Below, one piece after another: positions 33,691-43,033 of a DNA stretch of 64,000 bases. This DNA is from Gilvimarinus chinensis DSM 19667 (GTDB lineage: Bacteria; Pseudomonadota; Gammaproteobacteria; Pseudomonadales; Cellvibrionaceae): positions 103,059-167,058 of the forward strand of contig NZ_KB898710.1 in the NCBI RefSeq assembly GCF_000377745.1, given 5' to 3'. Made by a program: the position numbers and the translations under genes. The notes below the pieces were generated by a model that had not been told where the DNA came from, ran no database searches, and worked only from the letters and a program-made list of their open reading frames with translations. Each line of letters begins with the position of its first letter. Within the stretch, counting starts at the first letter, position 1.

Positions 33691-34239
33691 ATGACTGACT
33701 TTACTTTGCATACGTTAGAGTCCGCACCCGAAGAAGCGAAAAGCCTGCTCGAGGCGTCGCAGAAAAGCTTCGGCATGATTCCCAACTTGCACGCCGTAAT
33801 GGCAGAGGCGCCAGGGCTACTGGAAGGCTACCAAGTGCTGCACCGCCTGGTGCTGGAGTCGAGCTTTGATAACGATGAAAAAACCGTGGTTTGGCAAACC
33901 GTTAATGTTGAACACGAGTGCCACTACTGCGTGCCCGCGCACACAGGCATCGCCTACTCCATGAAAGTAGACGAAGCCATTGTTGAGGCGCTGCGTAACA
34001 AAACCGAATTGCCTGCCAAGCTGGAAGCGCTGCGCGAATTTACCTTAGATGTGGTACGTAACCGCGGTAATGTTGACGATGCGAAAGTCAGTGCGTTTTT
34101 AGAGGCGGGTTTCACCAAGCGTCAGGTACTTGAAGTGGTGTTGGTGGTTTCACAAAAAGTCATGAGTAACTATGTAAACCACCTGGCAGAAACGCCTGTT
34201 GATGAGCCGTTCAAAAAGTTTGCCTGGGAAGCCAAATAA
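33691..34239 (+). CDS. Carboxymuconolactone decarboxylase / AhpD-like protein
   Basis: 182 residues from ATG 33691, which has AGGAGG six bases upstream. The motif ECHYCVPAHT matches the AhpD-type E-x-C-x2-C-x3-H site, giving a peroxidase-like or thiol-disulfide active site. AhpD relatives act in peroxide reduction or as uncharacterised CMD-family enzymes. Family members next to TetR regulators often respond to electrophiles or peroxides. Here it is divergent from such a regulator with three operator-like palindromes between them. Confidence 0.85.
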   Translation: MTDFTLHTLESAPEEAKSLLEASQKSFGMIPNLHAVMAEAPGLLEGYQVLHRLVLESSFDNDEKTVVWQTVNVEHECHYCVPAHTGIAYSMKVDEAIVEALRNKTELPAKLEALREFTLDVVRNRGNVDDAKVSAFLEAGFTKRQVLEVVLVVSQKVMSNYVNHLAETPVDEPFKKFAWEAK

Positions 34240-34293
34240 ACCCGTTTGGCATAAACTTTCTTGAGGGAATAACGGGGACGAGGGATAACTTCG

Positions 34294-34659
34294 TCACCCG
34301 TCTCTCGTGACCTTCACCCCCGCTTTTACCAATACCCACTCCGCCAGCTGCCAAAGCAGTAACCCCAACAGAATGCCGACTGTATTCGCCGCTATATCTT
34401 TAAGCTCAAAACTGCGCCAGGGTAGGGTGTACTGCACAATTTCTACCAGCGTAGAAAAACAAAATAACTGGAAGAATCTCAGCCAAATAGTTTGCCGGGC
34501 AAAGGCAATGCTGACCGATACGCCCGCCACCAGATAACCGGCAAAATGCATCAGAACATCATTGTAATCGCCTACAACCTGCTGAGGCTGTTTGGCGGTA
34601 CCCATTACCAGGTACAGCGCTAACAGCAGCAGGTATTGACCGATAAACAGAACTCGCAT
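34294..34659 (-). CDS. VanZ-like family membrane protein
   Basis: 121 residues with four predicted membrane segments. The DVLMHFAGYLVAGVSVSIAF, FFQLFCFSTLVEIVQYTLPWRSFELKDIAANTVGILLGLLL pattern matches the VanZ-like family (helix-Glu-x2-Q, and D-x3-N in the last helix). The function is unknown outside the teicoplanin-linked VanZ. It lies 25 bases downstream of the Usp gene on the same strand and may be the last gene of that transcript. Confidence 0.75.
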   Translation of the reverse strand: MRVLFIGQYLLLLALYLVMGTAKQPQQVVGDYNDVLMHFAGYLVAGVSVSIAFARQTIWLRFFQLFCFSTLVEIVQYTLPWRSFELKDIAANTVGILLGLLLWQLAEWVLVKAGVKVTRDG

Positions 34660-34684
34660 TAACCCAGCACCTTAACGCAACATT

Positions 34685-35539
34685 TTAACGCAACACGAGC
34701 ATAGAGGTTTTACAGCGGCAGATCATGGCGGTAGTGGTGCTGCCAATAATAAAGTGACGAATACGCGAGTGACCGTAAGCGCCCATCACCAGTAAATCGA
34801 TAGCGTTATCGCGCTGGAATGCTTCCAGCGCAGTGTCCGGGTCGCCGCCTATAATATGCTCGGCCGCCTCAATACCCGATTGCTGCAGTTGAGTTTTGGC
34901 CCAGGCTAATGAGTCGCGATTGTCGGCTGTGTCTTTGCCCACCATTACTAAGTGACACACGCTGTCTTTTAATAACGGACTGGCAGCAATCATTTCGATG
35001 CCTTTACGAATGGTGGGGCTGCCGTCGTAGGCAATCATCAATTGCTTCGGTGCGCTAAAGCCCTGCTGCACAATTAAAATGGGCTTGTGCATGGTGCGAA
35101 TAATTTGCTCAATGTGGCTGCCAATATGGCCGTGGGCACTGGCGCTTTCGGCGCCACGCTTGCCCACTACCAGCAGGCGGGTTTCGTCGGCCAGGTCCAC
35201 CAGAGTGTCCGTCAGCTCGCCGTGGCGCTGGCGGGTTTCAGCATCGTTAATACCGGCTTGTGTCACACGCTCAAGGGCGGCGGCCAGCATTTGCTTGCCT
35301 TGTTCCATGGCGATTTTGCCGCGTTTTTCATCCAGCTCGGCCAGCTCTTCCAGCAGGGTTTCCTGGGCGCCAAAGCCCAGGGTGCCGGATAAATTGCGCT
35401 CACCCAGGCCGTGTACATAATCCAGCACGTGCAGCAGGTGCAGTGGCGCTTGCAGTTTTTGCGCCGCCCAAGCGGCACCATCGCAGACGGCCAGGGCGTA
35501 GTTGGAGTCGTCGATACAGGCGATTACATTGTTAGCCAT
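34685..35539 (-). CDS. Tandem-domain universal stress protein (UspA family)
   Basis: 284 residues with two UspA domains (about 1-155 and 160-284). The second carries an ATP-binding G-2x-G-9x-G-S/T-like motif (MGAYGHSRIRHFIIGSTTT); the first has VVGKRGAESASAHGHIGSH. AGGACC precedes the ATG. It lies only 12 bases downstream of a SulP transporter gene, and SulP-Usp pairs are common in gammaproteobacteria. The stress protein may therefore sense or modulate anion/bicarbonate transport (inference). Confidence 0.9.
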   Translation of the reverse strand: MANNVIACIDDSNYALAVCDGAAWAAQKLQAPLHLLHVLDYVHGLGERNLSGTLGFGAQETLLEELAELDEKRGKIAMEQGKQMLAAALERVTQAGINDAETRQRHGELTDTLVDLADETRLLVVGKRGAESASAHGHIGSHIEQIIRTMHKPILIVQQGFSAPKQLMIAYDGSPTIRKGIEMIAASPLLKDSVCHLVMVGKDTADNRDSLAWAKTQLQQSGIEAAEHIIGGDPDTALEAFQRDNAIDLLVMGAYGHSRIRHFIIGSTTTAMICRCKTSMLVLR

Positions 35540-35551
35540 AATATGGTCCTA

Positions 35552-37036
35552 TTAATGCCCCATTAACTTTTCAACTTCTTCGGGCTTATTGTGTACGGCA
35601 AATTTGTCCACCAATGTGGCGCTGGCCTGGTTGAGACCAATTAAGGCTACCTCGGCCCCTTCGCGGCGCAATTTAATCACCACCTTGTCCAGTGAGCTGA
35701 TGGCGGTAATGTCCCAAAAGTGCGCGCGGGATAGATCGATGGTGACACGATCCACCGCCTCTTTGAAGTCAAAGCCGCCAATAAACTGTTCAGCCGAGGT
35801 AAAAAATACTTGTCCCACCACGGTGTAGGTGCGGTGGCTACGATCGCCGCTTAGCTCAGAGCCGACGTACAAAATTTGCCCCACTTTGTGAGCAAAGAAC
35901 AGGGCGCTTAGCAGTACCCCCAAGAGCACGCCCAAGGCGAGGTTATGAGTGGCAACCACTACGGCCACCGTGGCAATCATGACCACCGATGAGCTTTTGG
36001 GGTTGGTTTTAAGCGCGGCAATGGAGGCCCAGCTGAAGGTACCGATAGAGACCATGATCATCACCGCTACCAGCGCGGCCATGGGGATTCGGCCCACCCA
36101 GTCGCCTAAAAACACCACCAATATCAACAGGAATACGCCCGCGACTAAAGTGGATAAGCGGGTGCGACCCCCGGATTTTACGTTGATAACCGACTGCCCA
36201 ATCATGGCGCAACCGGCCATGCCGCCGAGAAAACCCGCGCCAATATTCGACAGGCCCTGGCCGACGCACTCGCGGCTTTTATTGCTGCTGGTATCGGTTA
36301 AATCGTCCACGATGGTGGCCGTCATCATCGACTCCAATAAACCTACCACGGCCAGGGTGAGGGAGAAGGGGAAGATGATTTTTAAGGTTTCGAGGTTGAG
36401 CGGCACATCGGGCAGCAAAAATACGGGCAGGCTATCGGGCAGCTCGCCCATGTCGCCCACGGTGCGCACATCAATACCAAAGTACAATGCCACGGCGGTG
36501 ATCACCACAATGCACACTAAGGGTGATGGCACCGCGCGGGTAACGTAGGGCAGCAAGTAAATGATGCCCAGCCCGCCGATTAACAGCGCGTACACCGGCA
36601 GGGTGAAGTTAGCGCCGGTAATTTCCGGCAACTGAGCGAGAAAAATTAAAATCGCCAAGGCGTTTACAAAGCCCGTGACCACCGAGCGCGAAACAAAGCG
36701 CATTAAATTTCCCAGCTTTAAAATACCCGCAATAATTTGCAGTACGCCTGTCAGTAATGTGGCTGCCAGCAAATATTCCAGACCGTGATCTTTAACTAAA
36801 TCCACCATCACCAGCGCCATGGCGCCGGTAGCGGCGGAGATCATGGCCGGGCGGCCGCCTGCGAAGGCGCTGATAAAAGCGATACAAAAGGACGCGTAGA
36901 GACCGACCTTGGGGTCTACCCCGGCAATAATGGAAAAGGCGATTGCTTCGGGAATAAGGGCAAGAGCAACGACAGTGCCGGAAAGTAAATCGCCGCGTAC
37001 ATTGCTCAGCCAATTTTGGCGCAGAGTATCAAGCAT
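35552..37036 (-). CDS. SulP family anion transporter with STAS domain
   Basis: 494 residues. About 11-14 membrane segments (residues 12-390), with the SulP signature [19 protein letters not shown] and [25 protein letters not shown], then a short C-terminal STAS domain (about 400-490; [27 protein letters not shown]). Possible substrates are bicarbonate, sulfate or dicarboxylates; the sequence does not decide. It begins a minus-strand run of SulP, Usp, VanZ. Confidence 0.9.
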   Translation of the reverse strand: MLDTLRQNWLSNVRGDLLSGTVVALALIPEAIAFSIIAGVDPKVGLYASFCIAFISAFAGGRPAMISAATGAMALVMVDLVKDHGLEYLLAATLLTGVLQIIAGILKLGNLMRFVSRSVVTGFVNALAILIFLAQLPEITGANFTLPVYALLIGGLGIIYLLPYVTRAVPSPLVCIVVITAVALYFGIDVRTVGDMGELPDSLPVFLLPDVPLNLETLKIIFPFSLTLAVVGLLESMMTATIVDDLTDTSSNKSRECVGQGLSNIGAGFLGGMAGCAMIGQSVINVKSGGRTRLSTLVAGVFLLILVVFLGDWVGRIPMAALVAVMIMVSIGTFSWASIAALKTNPKSSSVVMIATVAVVVATHNLALGVLLGVLLSALFFAHKVGQILYVGSELSGDRSHRTYTVVGQVFFTSAEQFIGGFDFKEAVDRVTIDLSRAHFWDITAISSLDKVVIKLRREGAEVALIGLNQASATLVDKFAVHNKPEEVEKLMGH

Positions 37037-37252
37037 AAAACGAATGTCCGTGTTAGAAAAAGTAACAGGTATAAGCAGGCTACCCGAAACAGGTTTCAGG
37101 CAAATAATGGTTAGGCAGAAGCCTTGAAGGAGAGGCGTCCTATGGTGGACTGATTTTGGCTGGCTGGGTCATGAGCCGAGTCTGGGCCTGTTTATTTGAG
37201 TCTGTAGAAAGGGCGCAGAGTCTAGCAGACTGGGTGAAAATTGCCAGTTACC

Positions 37253-37879
37253 TTAAAGCGTCTGATGCACTGCCAGAAGATCTTCTGCGGCGTACAGATC
37301 CTGCGGTGTGTTGATGTTAGTAAATGGGTCAAAAGGATCGCAGGAAAAGTCCACCTGTGTGTGCGGGTGTTTGGCAATCCAGTGTTGTAACCAGGGAATG
37401 GAACCGCTTTGCAACGTGGTTGCCAGGTCCTGCAACAGGCTTTTATGCCACAGGGCAAATACGGGCTGCAAGCGTCCATTTGACGCTGCAACAATGATTT
37501 TACTGTGGGGGTGCGCGGCGGTTTGCAGCTGTTCGCACATATCTTTGGGGAAGAAGGGCGTATCGCAGGCAAAACTTGCCAGCCATTCACTGTCGGGTTG
37601 CTCGCGACACATCCAATCCATCGCGGCGTGAATGCCCGCCATAGGGCCGGGAAAATCGGCAAAGACATCGGGTACCACGGTGAGCTTGGTTCGGGCAAAA
37701 CGTAACGCATTGCCATTGGCGCTCAATAACAGCGGCGCTACTTGGTGTTGCGCGCGTTCAACACTGCGGTTAAGCAGGGTTTTGCCTCGTAATGGCAGCA
37801 GGCATTTATCACCACCGCCCATTCGGCGGGCCTGGCCTCCGGCGAGCAGTACGCCTGTGGGGCTTACAGTAGATGTCAT
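37253..37879 (-). CDS. mobA: Molybdenum cofactor guanylyltransferase MobA
   Basis: 208 residues. Nucleotidyltransferase motif GVLLAGGQARRMGGGDKCLL at the N-terminus, then VVPDVFADFPGPMAGIHAAM and the metal-binding ASFACDTPFFPKD. It attaches GMP from GTP to molybdopterin to give the bis-MGD cofactor of DMSO-reductase family enzymes. No other molybdenum gene is adjacent. Confidence 0.93.
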   Translation of the reverse strand: MTSTVSPTGVLLAGGQARRMGGGDKCLLPLRGKTLLNRSVERAQHQVAPLLLSANGNALRFARTKLTVVPDVFADFPGPMAGIHAAMDWMCREQPDSEWLASFACDTPFFPKDMCEQLQTAAHPHSKIIVAASNGRLQPVFALWHKSLLQDLATTLQSGSIPWLQHWIAKHPHTQVDFSCDPFDPFTNINTPQDLYAAEDLLAVHQTL

Positions 37880-38148
37880 GGAGCCTCGCAGCTTGAAGAT
37901 AATTGCGCCAATTATAGGTGTTCTTATGTGACGATTGTAGTCTTAATGCGCTGCAGTTGCTTTACATCAAGAGGTGATTTTCGAAAGCACATTACCATAG
38001 CTCTCTGAGAGGGATTCTTCGGCATTTTCTATTAAGGCTATTCTTTTTATTAATTTCAACAAATTGGTAAAAGCTATTAGCATTGGTTTTGTGATTGGGA
38101 GGTTGAGGTTCTCAGCCAGCCGTTAGCCAAAGAAGAAGGAAACACCAG

Positions 38149-39612
38149 ATGAGTAAAACCACTTTAACCAGTTCAGCCGGCGCTCCGGTGATTGATGACA
38201 ATAACAGCATCAGTGCGGGCGAGCGGGGCCCTTTAACTTTCGACAATCATTACTTATTCGAGAAGCTGGCCCACTTTAATCGCGAGCGCATTCCAGAGCG
38301 TGTTGTGCACGCCCGAGGCTCAGGTGCCTATGGCACATTTACCTTGAGCAAAGCCATGGGTGATTACACCATCGCGAACTTTCTGCAGGAAGTGGGTGAA
38401 CAAACCGAAGTGTTTGTGCGCTTTTCTACCGTGGGCGGTGGTCAGGATTCCAGCGATTACGCCCGTGATCCGCGCGGTTTTGCGGTGAAATTTTACACCC
38501 AGCAGGGCAACTTTGATGTGGTGGGTAACAATACGCCGGTGTTCTTTTTGAATGACCCGATTAAGTTTCCGGACTTTATTCACTCGCAGAAAAAGAATCC
38601 GCGCACGAACCTGCCGGACCCGCAGGCGATTTATGAATTTTGGGCCAATCACCCGCAGTCGCTGCACCAGATGACTATTTTGATGAGCGATCGGGGTATT
38701 CCCGCCAGCTACCGTCACATGCACGGTTTTAGCTCGCACACTTTGAGCTTCTGGAACGATAAGGGTGAACGCTACTGGGTGAAATGGCACTTTAAATCCA
38801 ATCAGGGCATTAAAACCCTGAGGGAAAAAGAAACCGAGGGTTTGCCCGCTTTCGGTGCCCAACAGGATTTGGTGGAGTCCATCGACAAGGGCGACTTCCC
38901 GAGTTGGACGGTGAAAGTACAAATTATGACCGAGGAGCAGGCGCAGAGTTATCACATTAACCCGTTCGATTTGACCAAAATCTGGCCCCATGCAGACTTC
39001 CCGTTAATGGAAATTGGCCAGTTGGAGCTGAACCGTAACGTTGATAACTATTTTGCCGAAACCGAACAGGCCGCCTTTGCACCCAGTAACCTGGTGCCAG
39101 GTGTGGGAGCCTCGCCGGATAAAATGCTGCAGGCGCGCTTGCTCGCCTATCAGGATGCGCACCGTTACCGGGTGGGCGTCAACCACAATCAGGTGCCGGT
39201 TAACCGGCCGCGCTGTCCGGTCAATCACTACCAGCGCGATGGCGCCATGGCCGGTTGCCCGATGAGTGGCGGATCGAGCGGGCAGGCCAATTGGGTGCAG
39301 GGCAGTGGGGCAAACTTTTACCCCAATGACCGAGCTGCCCAGGGCGCGCCGGATGTGAGTAATCACACACCCGAGCCACCTTTGGCCTTGGCTGGGTCTG
39401 CCGCTAAGCGTTACGACCAGTCGGACGCGGATTACTACTCTCAGGCCGGTGATTTATACCGCTTGATGAGTGAAGACCAGAAAAACCAGTTGGTGAATAA
39501 CATTGCCGGTGGTTTGAGTCAGGCAGACAGCTCGGTTCAGGCTCGTATGGTGGCACTGATCAGCCAATGTGATGCGGACTACGGTCAAAGGGTGCAAGCC
39601 GCCATCGCTTAA
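38149..39612 (+). CDS. Monofunctional heme catalase (small-subunit type)
   Basis: 487 residues. Distal His in ERVVHARGSGAYGTF, Asn in VVGNNTPVFFLNDP, and proximal Tyr in the heme motif RLLAYQDAHRYRVG. The length fits clade-3 (NADPH-binding) catalases that convert hydrogen peroxide to water and oxygen. Cytoplasmic, since no signal is present. GAAGGAAAC precedes the ATG. It is the first of two heme peroxidases in the window, the other being katG at 58066. A good terminator follows. Confidence 0.94.
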   Translation: MSKTTLTSSAGAPVIDDNNSISAGERGPLTFDNHYLFEKLAHFNRERIPERVVHARGSGAYGTFTLSKAMGDYTIANFLQEVGEQTEVFVRFSTVGGGQDSSDYARDPRGFAVKFYTQQGNFDVVGNNTPVFFLNDPIKFPDFIHSQKKNPRTNLPDPQAIYEFWANHPQSLHQMTILMSDRGIPASYRHMHGFSSHTLSFWNDKGERYWVKWHFKSNQGIKTLREKETEGLPAFGAQQDLVESIDKGDFPSWTVKVQIMTEEQAQSYHINPFDLTKIWPHADFPLMEIGQLELNRNVDNYFAETEQAAFAPSNLVPGVGASPDKMLQARLLAYQDAHRYRVGVNHNQVPVNRPRCPVNHYQRDGAMAGCPMSGGSSGQANWVQGSGANFYPNDRAAQGAPDVSNHTPEPPLALAGSAAKRYDQSDADYYSQAGDLYRLMSEDQKNQLVNNIAGGLSQADSSVQARMVALISQCDADYGQRVQAAIA

Positions 39613-39636
39613 AACACTTTTCCAACCCCCAACTTC

Positions 39637-39659
39637 GGCGCCTTCGGGCGCCTTTTTTG
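39637..39659 (+). terminator. Rho-independent terminator of the catalase gene
   Basis: GGCGCC TTCG GGCGCC stem-loop with stable UUCG-type tetraloop, followed directly by TTTTTT. Confidence 0.93.
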
Positions 39660-39742
39660 TACGGTAGTGTTTTTACTTGGGTGTTGGCATCGAAGAGCCG
39701 AGCCTTTGCGTATAATACAGCTCAGAAAAACGAGGTGTGTTT

Positions 39743-40384
39743 ATGAGCAATATGTACGAAACCAAGCGGCGCGAGTATACCCAGGGCGGCCTGCGCCGTG
39801 CCGATCTAGCCGATTCCCCATACACTCAGTTTGAGCGCTGGTTTGATCAAGCCGAAGCCGGTGGCGTGAGTGACCCAACGGCCATGGTGCTGGCCACCGT
39901 TTCCCCCTCAGGCCAACCCTCCCAACGCATAGTGTTGTTAAAACAATTGGACGAGCGCGGTTTTGTGTTTTTTACCAACTACAACAGTCGTAAAGGCCGC
40001 GAACTGGCCGCTACCCCAAAAGCCAGCTTGTTGTTTCCCTGGCAGATGTTTGAACGCCAAGTGAAGGTGTGCGGTGTGGTAGAAAAGCTGGATCGTGAAG
40101 TGTCACAAGCCTACTTTTCGTCGCGCCCACGCACCAGTCAGTTGGCGGCCTGGGCCTCCCCTCAAAGCGATGTGATTGCGTCGCGTGAACAGCTGGAAGC
40201 GAATTATCGTGAGTTGGAAGCACGTTACAGCGACGGCGATATCCCAACGCCCGAGCATTGGGGGGGCTATCGCCTGGTACCCAATGAAGTAGAGTTTTGG
40301 CAGGGCGGTGCGCACCGTTTGCACGATTGTTTCCGTTATCGCTACGAGAACAACCAGTGGGCTATTGATCGGGTGGGGCCTTGA
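39743..40384 (+). CDS. pdxH: Pyridoxine/pyridoxamine 5'-phosphate oxidase PdxH
   Basis: 213 residues from ATG 39743 (GAGG seven bases upstream; a GTG at 39737 is also in frame). FMN-binding split-barrel with MVLATVSPSGQPSQRIVLLKQLDERGFVFFTNYNSRKG, LFPWQMFERQVKVCG, SRPRTSQLAAWAS and the C-terminal RLVPNEVEFWQGGAHRLHDCFRYR. It oxidises PNP or PMP to PLP. A TATAAT box lies at 39711-39716. Its TGA overlaps the ATG of the next gene (TGATG). Confidence 0.96.
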   Translation: MSNMYETKRREYTQGGLRRADLADSPYTQFERWFDQAEAGGVSDPTAMVLATVSPSGQPSQRIVLLKQLDERGFVFFTNYNSRKGRELAATPKASLLFPWQMFERQVKVCGVVEKLDREVSQAYFSSRPRTSQLAAWASPQSDVIASREQLEANYRELEARYSDGDIPTPEHWGGYRLVPNEVEFWQGGAHRLHDCFRYRYENNQWAIDRVGP

Positions 40385-41370
40385 TGCCACAGAGCGAAGT
40401 TATGCGTGCGATTGTCCATCAAGGTTGCGAAGCCAGCGACCTAACCGTACAGGCGCTACCCACGCCTCGTCCGGCCAGCGATGAAGTGCTAATTCGCGTC
40501 GCCGCGTGCGGTGTGAATCGGCCCGATGTGTTGCAGCGCCAGGGCTTGTACCCGCCACCGCCCGATGCGAGCGAACGCTTGGGGTTAGAGGTGGCCGGCG
40601 AGGTGGTTGCCCTGGGCGATAGTGTGAGCGGCTTCGAGATTGGGCAGCGGGTGTGCGCGCTGGTTAACGGTGGCGGCTACGCCGAGTATTGTGTGGCCAA
40701 AATGGGGCAAACTCTGCCCGTGCCCGAAGGGTTTACGAATGTACAAGCAGCTGCGTTACCAGAAACGTTTTTTACCGTTTGGCACAATGTCTTTGAGCGC
40801 GGGCAATTAAAGCCAGGCGAGACATTACTGGTGCATGGAGCGGCCAGCGGTATTGGCACCACGGCGATTCAGCTGGGCAAAGCCTTTGGCGCGCAGGTGA
40901 TTGCCAGCGCCGGTAGTACAGAAAAGTGCCAGGCGGCAGTTACATTAGGGGCTGAGCGCGCGATTCATTATCGCGAAGAAGATTTTGTCAGTATCGTGCG
41001 AGAGGTCGGCGGCGCCGACGTTATTTTGGATATGGTGGGTGGCGAGTACATAGCCCGTAATATCAAAGCCGCAAAAGTCGATGGTCGTATTATCAATATT
41101 GCCTATTTGCAGGGCAGTAAAGTTGAGCTGGATTTTATGCCGCTTATGCTCAAACGACTGACCCTAACCGGGTCAACATTACGAGCTCAAAGTGGCGAGC
41201 GGAAAAAACAAATTGCGCAACAATTGTATAAAAACGTTTGGCCTTTACTGGTGGCAAAAAAAGTGGCTCCCGTCATCGCTGCCACATTCCCACTTGAGAA
41301 TGCAGCTGATGCCCATCGCTTGATGGAATCAAACCGACACATTGGCAAAATTATTTTAACTACAAAATAA
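40384..41370 (+). CDS. NAD(P)H quinone oxidoreductase (zeta-crystallin / PIG3 type)
   Basis: 328 residues from ATG 40384, overlapping the pdxH stop by one base; ATG 40402 (MRAIVHQG) is an alternative start. GroES-like N-terminal domain (ACGVNRPDVLQRQGLYPPPP) without structural-zinc cysteines and a Rossmann domain with LVHGAASGIGTTAIQLGKAFGAQVIASAGS. The short Pro-rich YPPPP segment is typical of PIG3/QOR2-like quinone reductases that use NADPH. Likely quinone or enal detoxification. Confidence 0.9.
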   Translation: MPQSEVMRAIVHQGCEASDLTVQALPTPRPASDEVLIRVAACGVNRPDVLQRQGLYPPPPDASERLGLEVAGEVVALGDSVSGFEIGQRVCALVNGGGYAEYCVAKMGQTLPVPEGFTNVQAAALPETFFTVWHNVFERGQLKPGETLLVHGAASGIGTTAIQLGKAFGAQVIASAGSTEKCQAAVTLGAERAIHYREEDFVSIVREVGGADVILDMVGGEYIARNIKAAKVDGRIINIAYLQGSKVELDFMPLMLKRLTLTGSTLRAQSGERKKQIAQQLYKNVWPLLVAKKVAPVIAATFPLENAADAHRLMESNRHIGKIILTTK

Positions 41371-41377
41371 AAATACT

Positions 41378-42580
41378 ATGGAAGAAAAGCGCAAACCCTT
41401 ACAAGGCATTCGGGTAATTGAATTTGGTCAGCTGATTGCTGGCCCTTTTGCAGGAAGTCTGTTGGCTTACTTCGGTGCTGAGGTCATCAAGATTGAGCCG
41501 CCCGGTAAAGGCGACCCGATTCGCGGCTGGCGTGCGCTGGAAAACGGCACCTCTTTCTGGTGGCGCTCTATCGGGCGCAATAAAAAAAGTGTCACGCTCG
41601 ATTTAAAACAAGAAGAAGGCGCGGTGTTGGCGAAAAACTTGTGCCGTGATGCCGATGTGTTAATTGAAAACTTTCGCCCGGGTGTGATGGAGTCTTGGGG
41701 CTTGGGGCCGGATGTTATTAAAGCTGATAACCCCAATTTAATTTACGCGCGCATTTCCGGTTATGGTCAGGATGGTCCTTACAGTAACAAGCCCGGCTTT
41801 GCTTCTGTGTGCGAGGGCTTCAGTGGCTTTCGCTATGTGAATGGACATCCGGGCGAGGCTCCCGTGCGGCCCAATTTAAGTATTGGTGATTCCATTGCTG
41901 GGTTACACGCGGCATTTGGTGTGGTGATGGCTCTGTTGGGGCGAGAGCGTGGTCAGTCGGAAGGCCAAACCGTGGATGTTGCACTCTACGAATCCATGTT
42001 TAATTTAATGGAGGCCGTGGTGCCCGAGTATTCCGGCGCTGGCATTGTGCGCGAGCCATCGGGCACAACGGTCACTGGAATCGTACCCACCAACACCTAT
42101 CGCTGCGAAGACGGAAAGTATGTTGTGATCGGCGGCAATGGTGACTCCATTTTTCGTCGTCTGATGTCGGCCGTAGGCCGCGATGATTTAGCCAATGACC
42201 CGCGCATGAGCGATAACGCCGGGCGGGTCGAATGTGAAAATGAAATCGATCAAGTGCTGGCAGACTGGTGTCGCTCGCAACGTTGCGAGCATGTGTTGCA
42301 GGTACTGGAAAAGGCGCGGGTACCCTCGGGCCCAATCTATAGCGTCGCTGACATGTTTAACGACTCTCATTACCGGGCACGCGGTATGTTCGAGCGGGTA
42401 GAGATCGATGGACGAGCCTTGGAGATTCCTGCCATGGTGCCAAAGTTACAAACCACTCCGGGTGGTACCGAGTGGCCTGGCGGCGCCGTAGGTGCACACA
42501 CGGAAGATGTACTGCAAAAGCATTTGGGTTTATCAGCGTCTGAGCTGGACGCATTAAGAGCGAAGGGCACAATTTCATAA
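41378..42580 (+). CDS. CaiB/BaiF family (class III) CoA-transferase
   Basis: 400 residues. N-terminal RVIEFGQLIAGPFAGSLLAYFGAEVIKIEPPGKGDPIRGW and DVLIENFRPGVMESWGLG are family hallmarks; the catalytic Asp is D171 in SIGDSIAGLHA. The sequence is close to the succinate/glutarate-CoA:hydroxymethylglutarate group (SUGCT-like), but the exact acid cannot be fixed from sequence. It follows the quinone oxidoreductase by seven bases and is the last gene of the pdxH operon. Confidence 0.88.
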   Translation: MEEKRKPLQGIRVIEFGQLIAGPFAGSLLAYFGAEVIKIEPPGKGDPIRGWRALENGTSFWWRSIGRNKKSVTLDLKQEEGAVLAKNLCRDADVLIENFRPGVMESWGLGPDVIKADNPNLIYARISGYGQDGPYSNKPGFASVCEGFSGFRYVNGHPGEAPVRPNLSIGDSIAGLHAAFGVVMALLGRERGQSEGQTVDVALYESMFNLMEAVVPEYSGAGIVREPSGTTVTGIVPTNTYRCEDGKYVVIGGNGDSIFRRLMSAVGRDDLANDPRMSDNAGRVECENEIDQVLADWCRSQRCEHVLQVLEKARVPSGPIYSVADMFNDSHYRARGMFERVEIDGRALEIPAMVPKLQTTPGGTEWPGGAVGAHTEDVLQKHLGLSASELDALRAKGTIS

Positions 42581-43033
42581 ATCTTGGCCACGTCTGGTTT
42601 TCTCTGCGTTGTATTACGTTGTTGTGATGCAACGCGATCCTCATAGGTTGTCTTGTTTTATTACATCAGTAACAGATGCTTAGCTTGTGCAAGCCAAGCC
42701 GCCTTGCTTTGGTGCGGCAGTGAAAGACGCTGCGCGTTTTCTTTTGGGGCACCGGTTACATTCTCTGCGGCAAATCAGTGCGACAACTTCTTTTTTTACC
42801 GGGATGTCAAACGTGAGTTGACAACGTTGTCTGTTCGGTAGTAAAAATAATATCTTGAAAATGTCCAATGTATGAAAATAAATATCAGGGTGTTTTCAAT
42901 ATCAGCACGTTTCCTTTTGTTACGGATAATCTGGGGTTGTGTTTATCGGTAACGAAAGCGGTAAGGGTTATCAATAAATTCAATAGTGGATCTTTCGGAG
43001 CACCGAAAACATTCGTAAAGGGGTGATGTGACT
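42581..43033. other. Intergenic region: leader and control region of the TonB receptor gene
   Basis: 453 bases without a credible gene. It contains the NagR-like palindrome and overlapping promoter at 42818-42853 and an A/T-rich leader of about 180 bases up to the receptor start. Other stretches show no clear motif. Confidence 0.55.
42818..42853 (+). promoter_or_regulatory. Promoter with NagR-like operator overlapping its -35 box
   Basis: TTGACA (42818-42823) is a perfect -35 element; TAAAAA (42842-42847) or TAATAT (42848-42853) could be the -10. The -35 lies within TGACAACGTTGTCT (42819-42832), identical to the site upstream of the chitinase. A LacI-type repressor bound here would block RNA polymerase. 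Confidence 0.65.
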
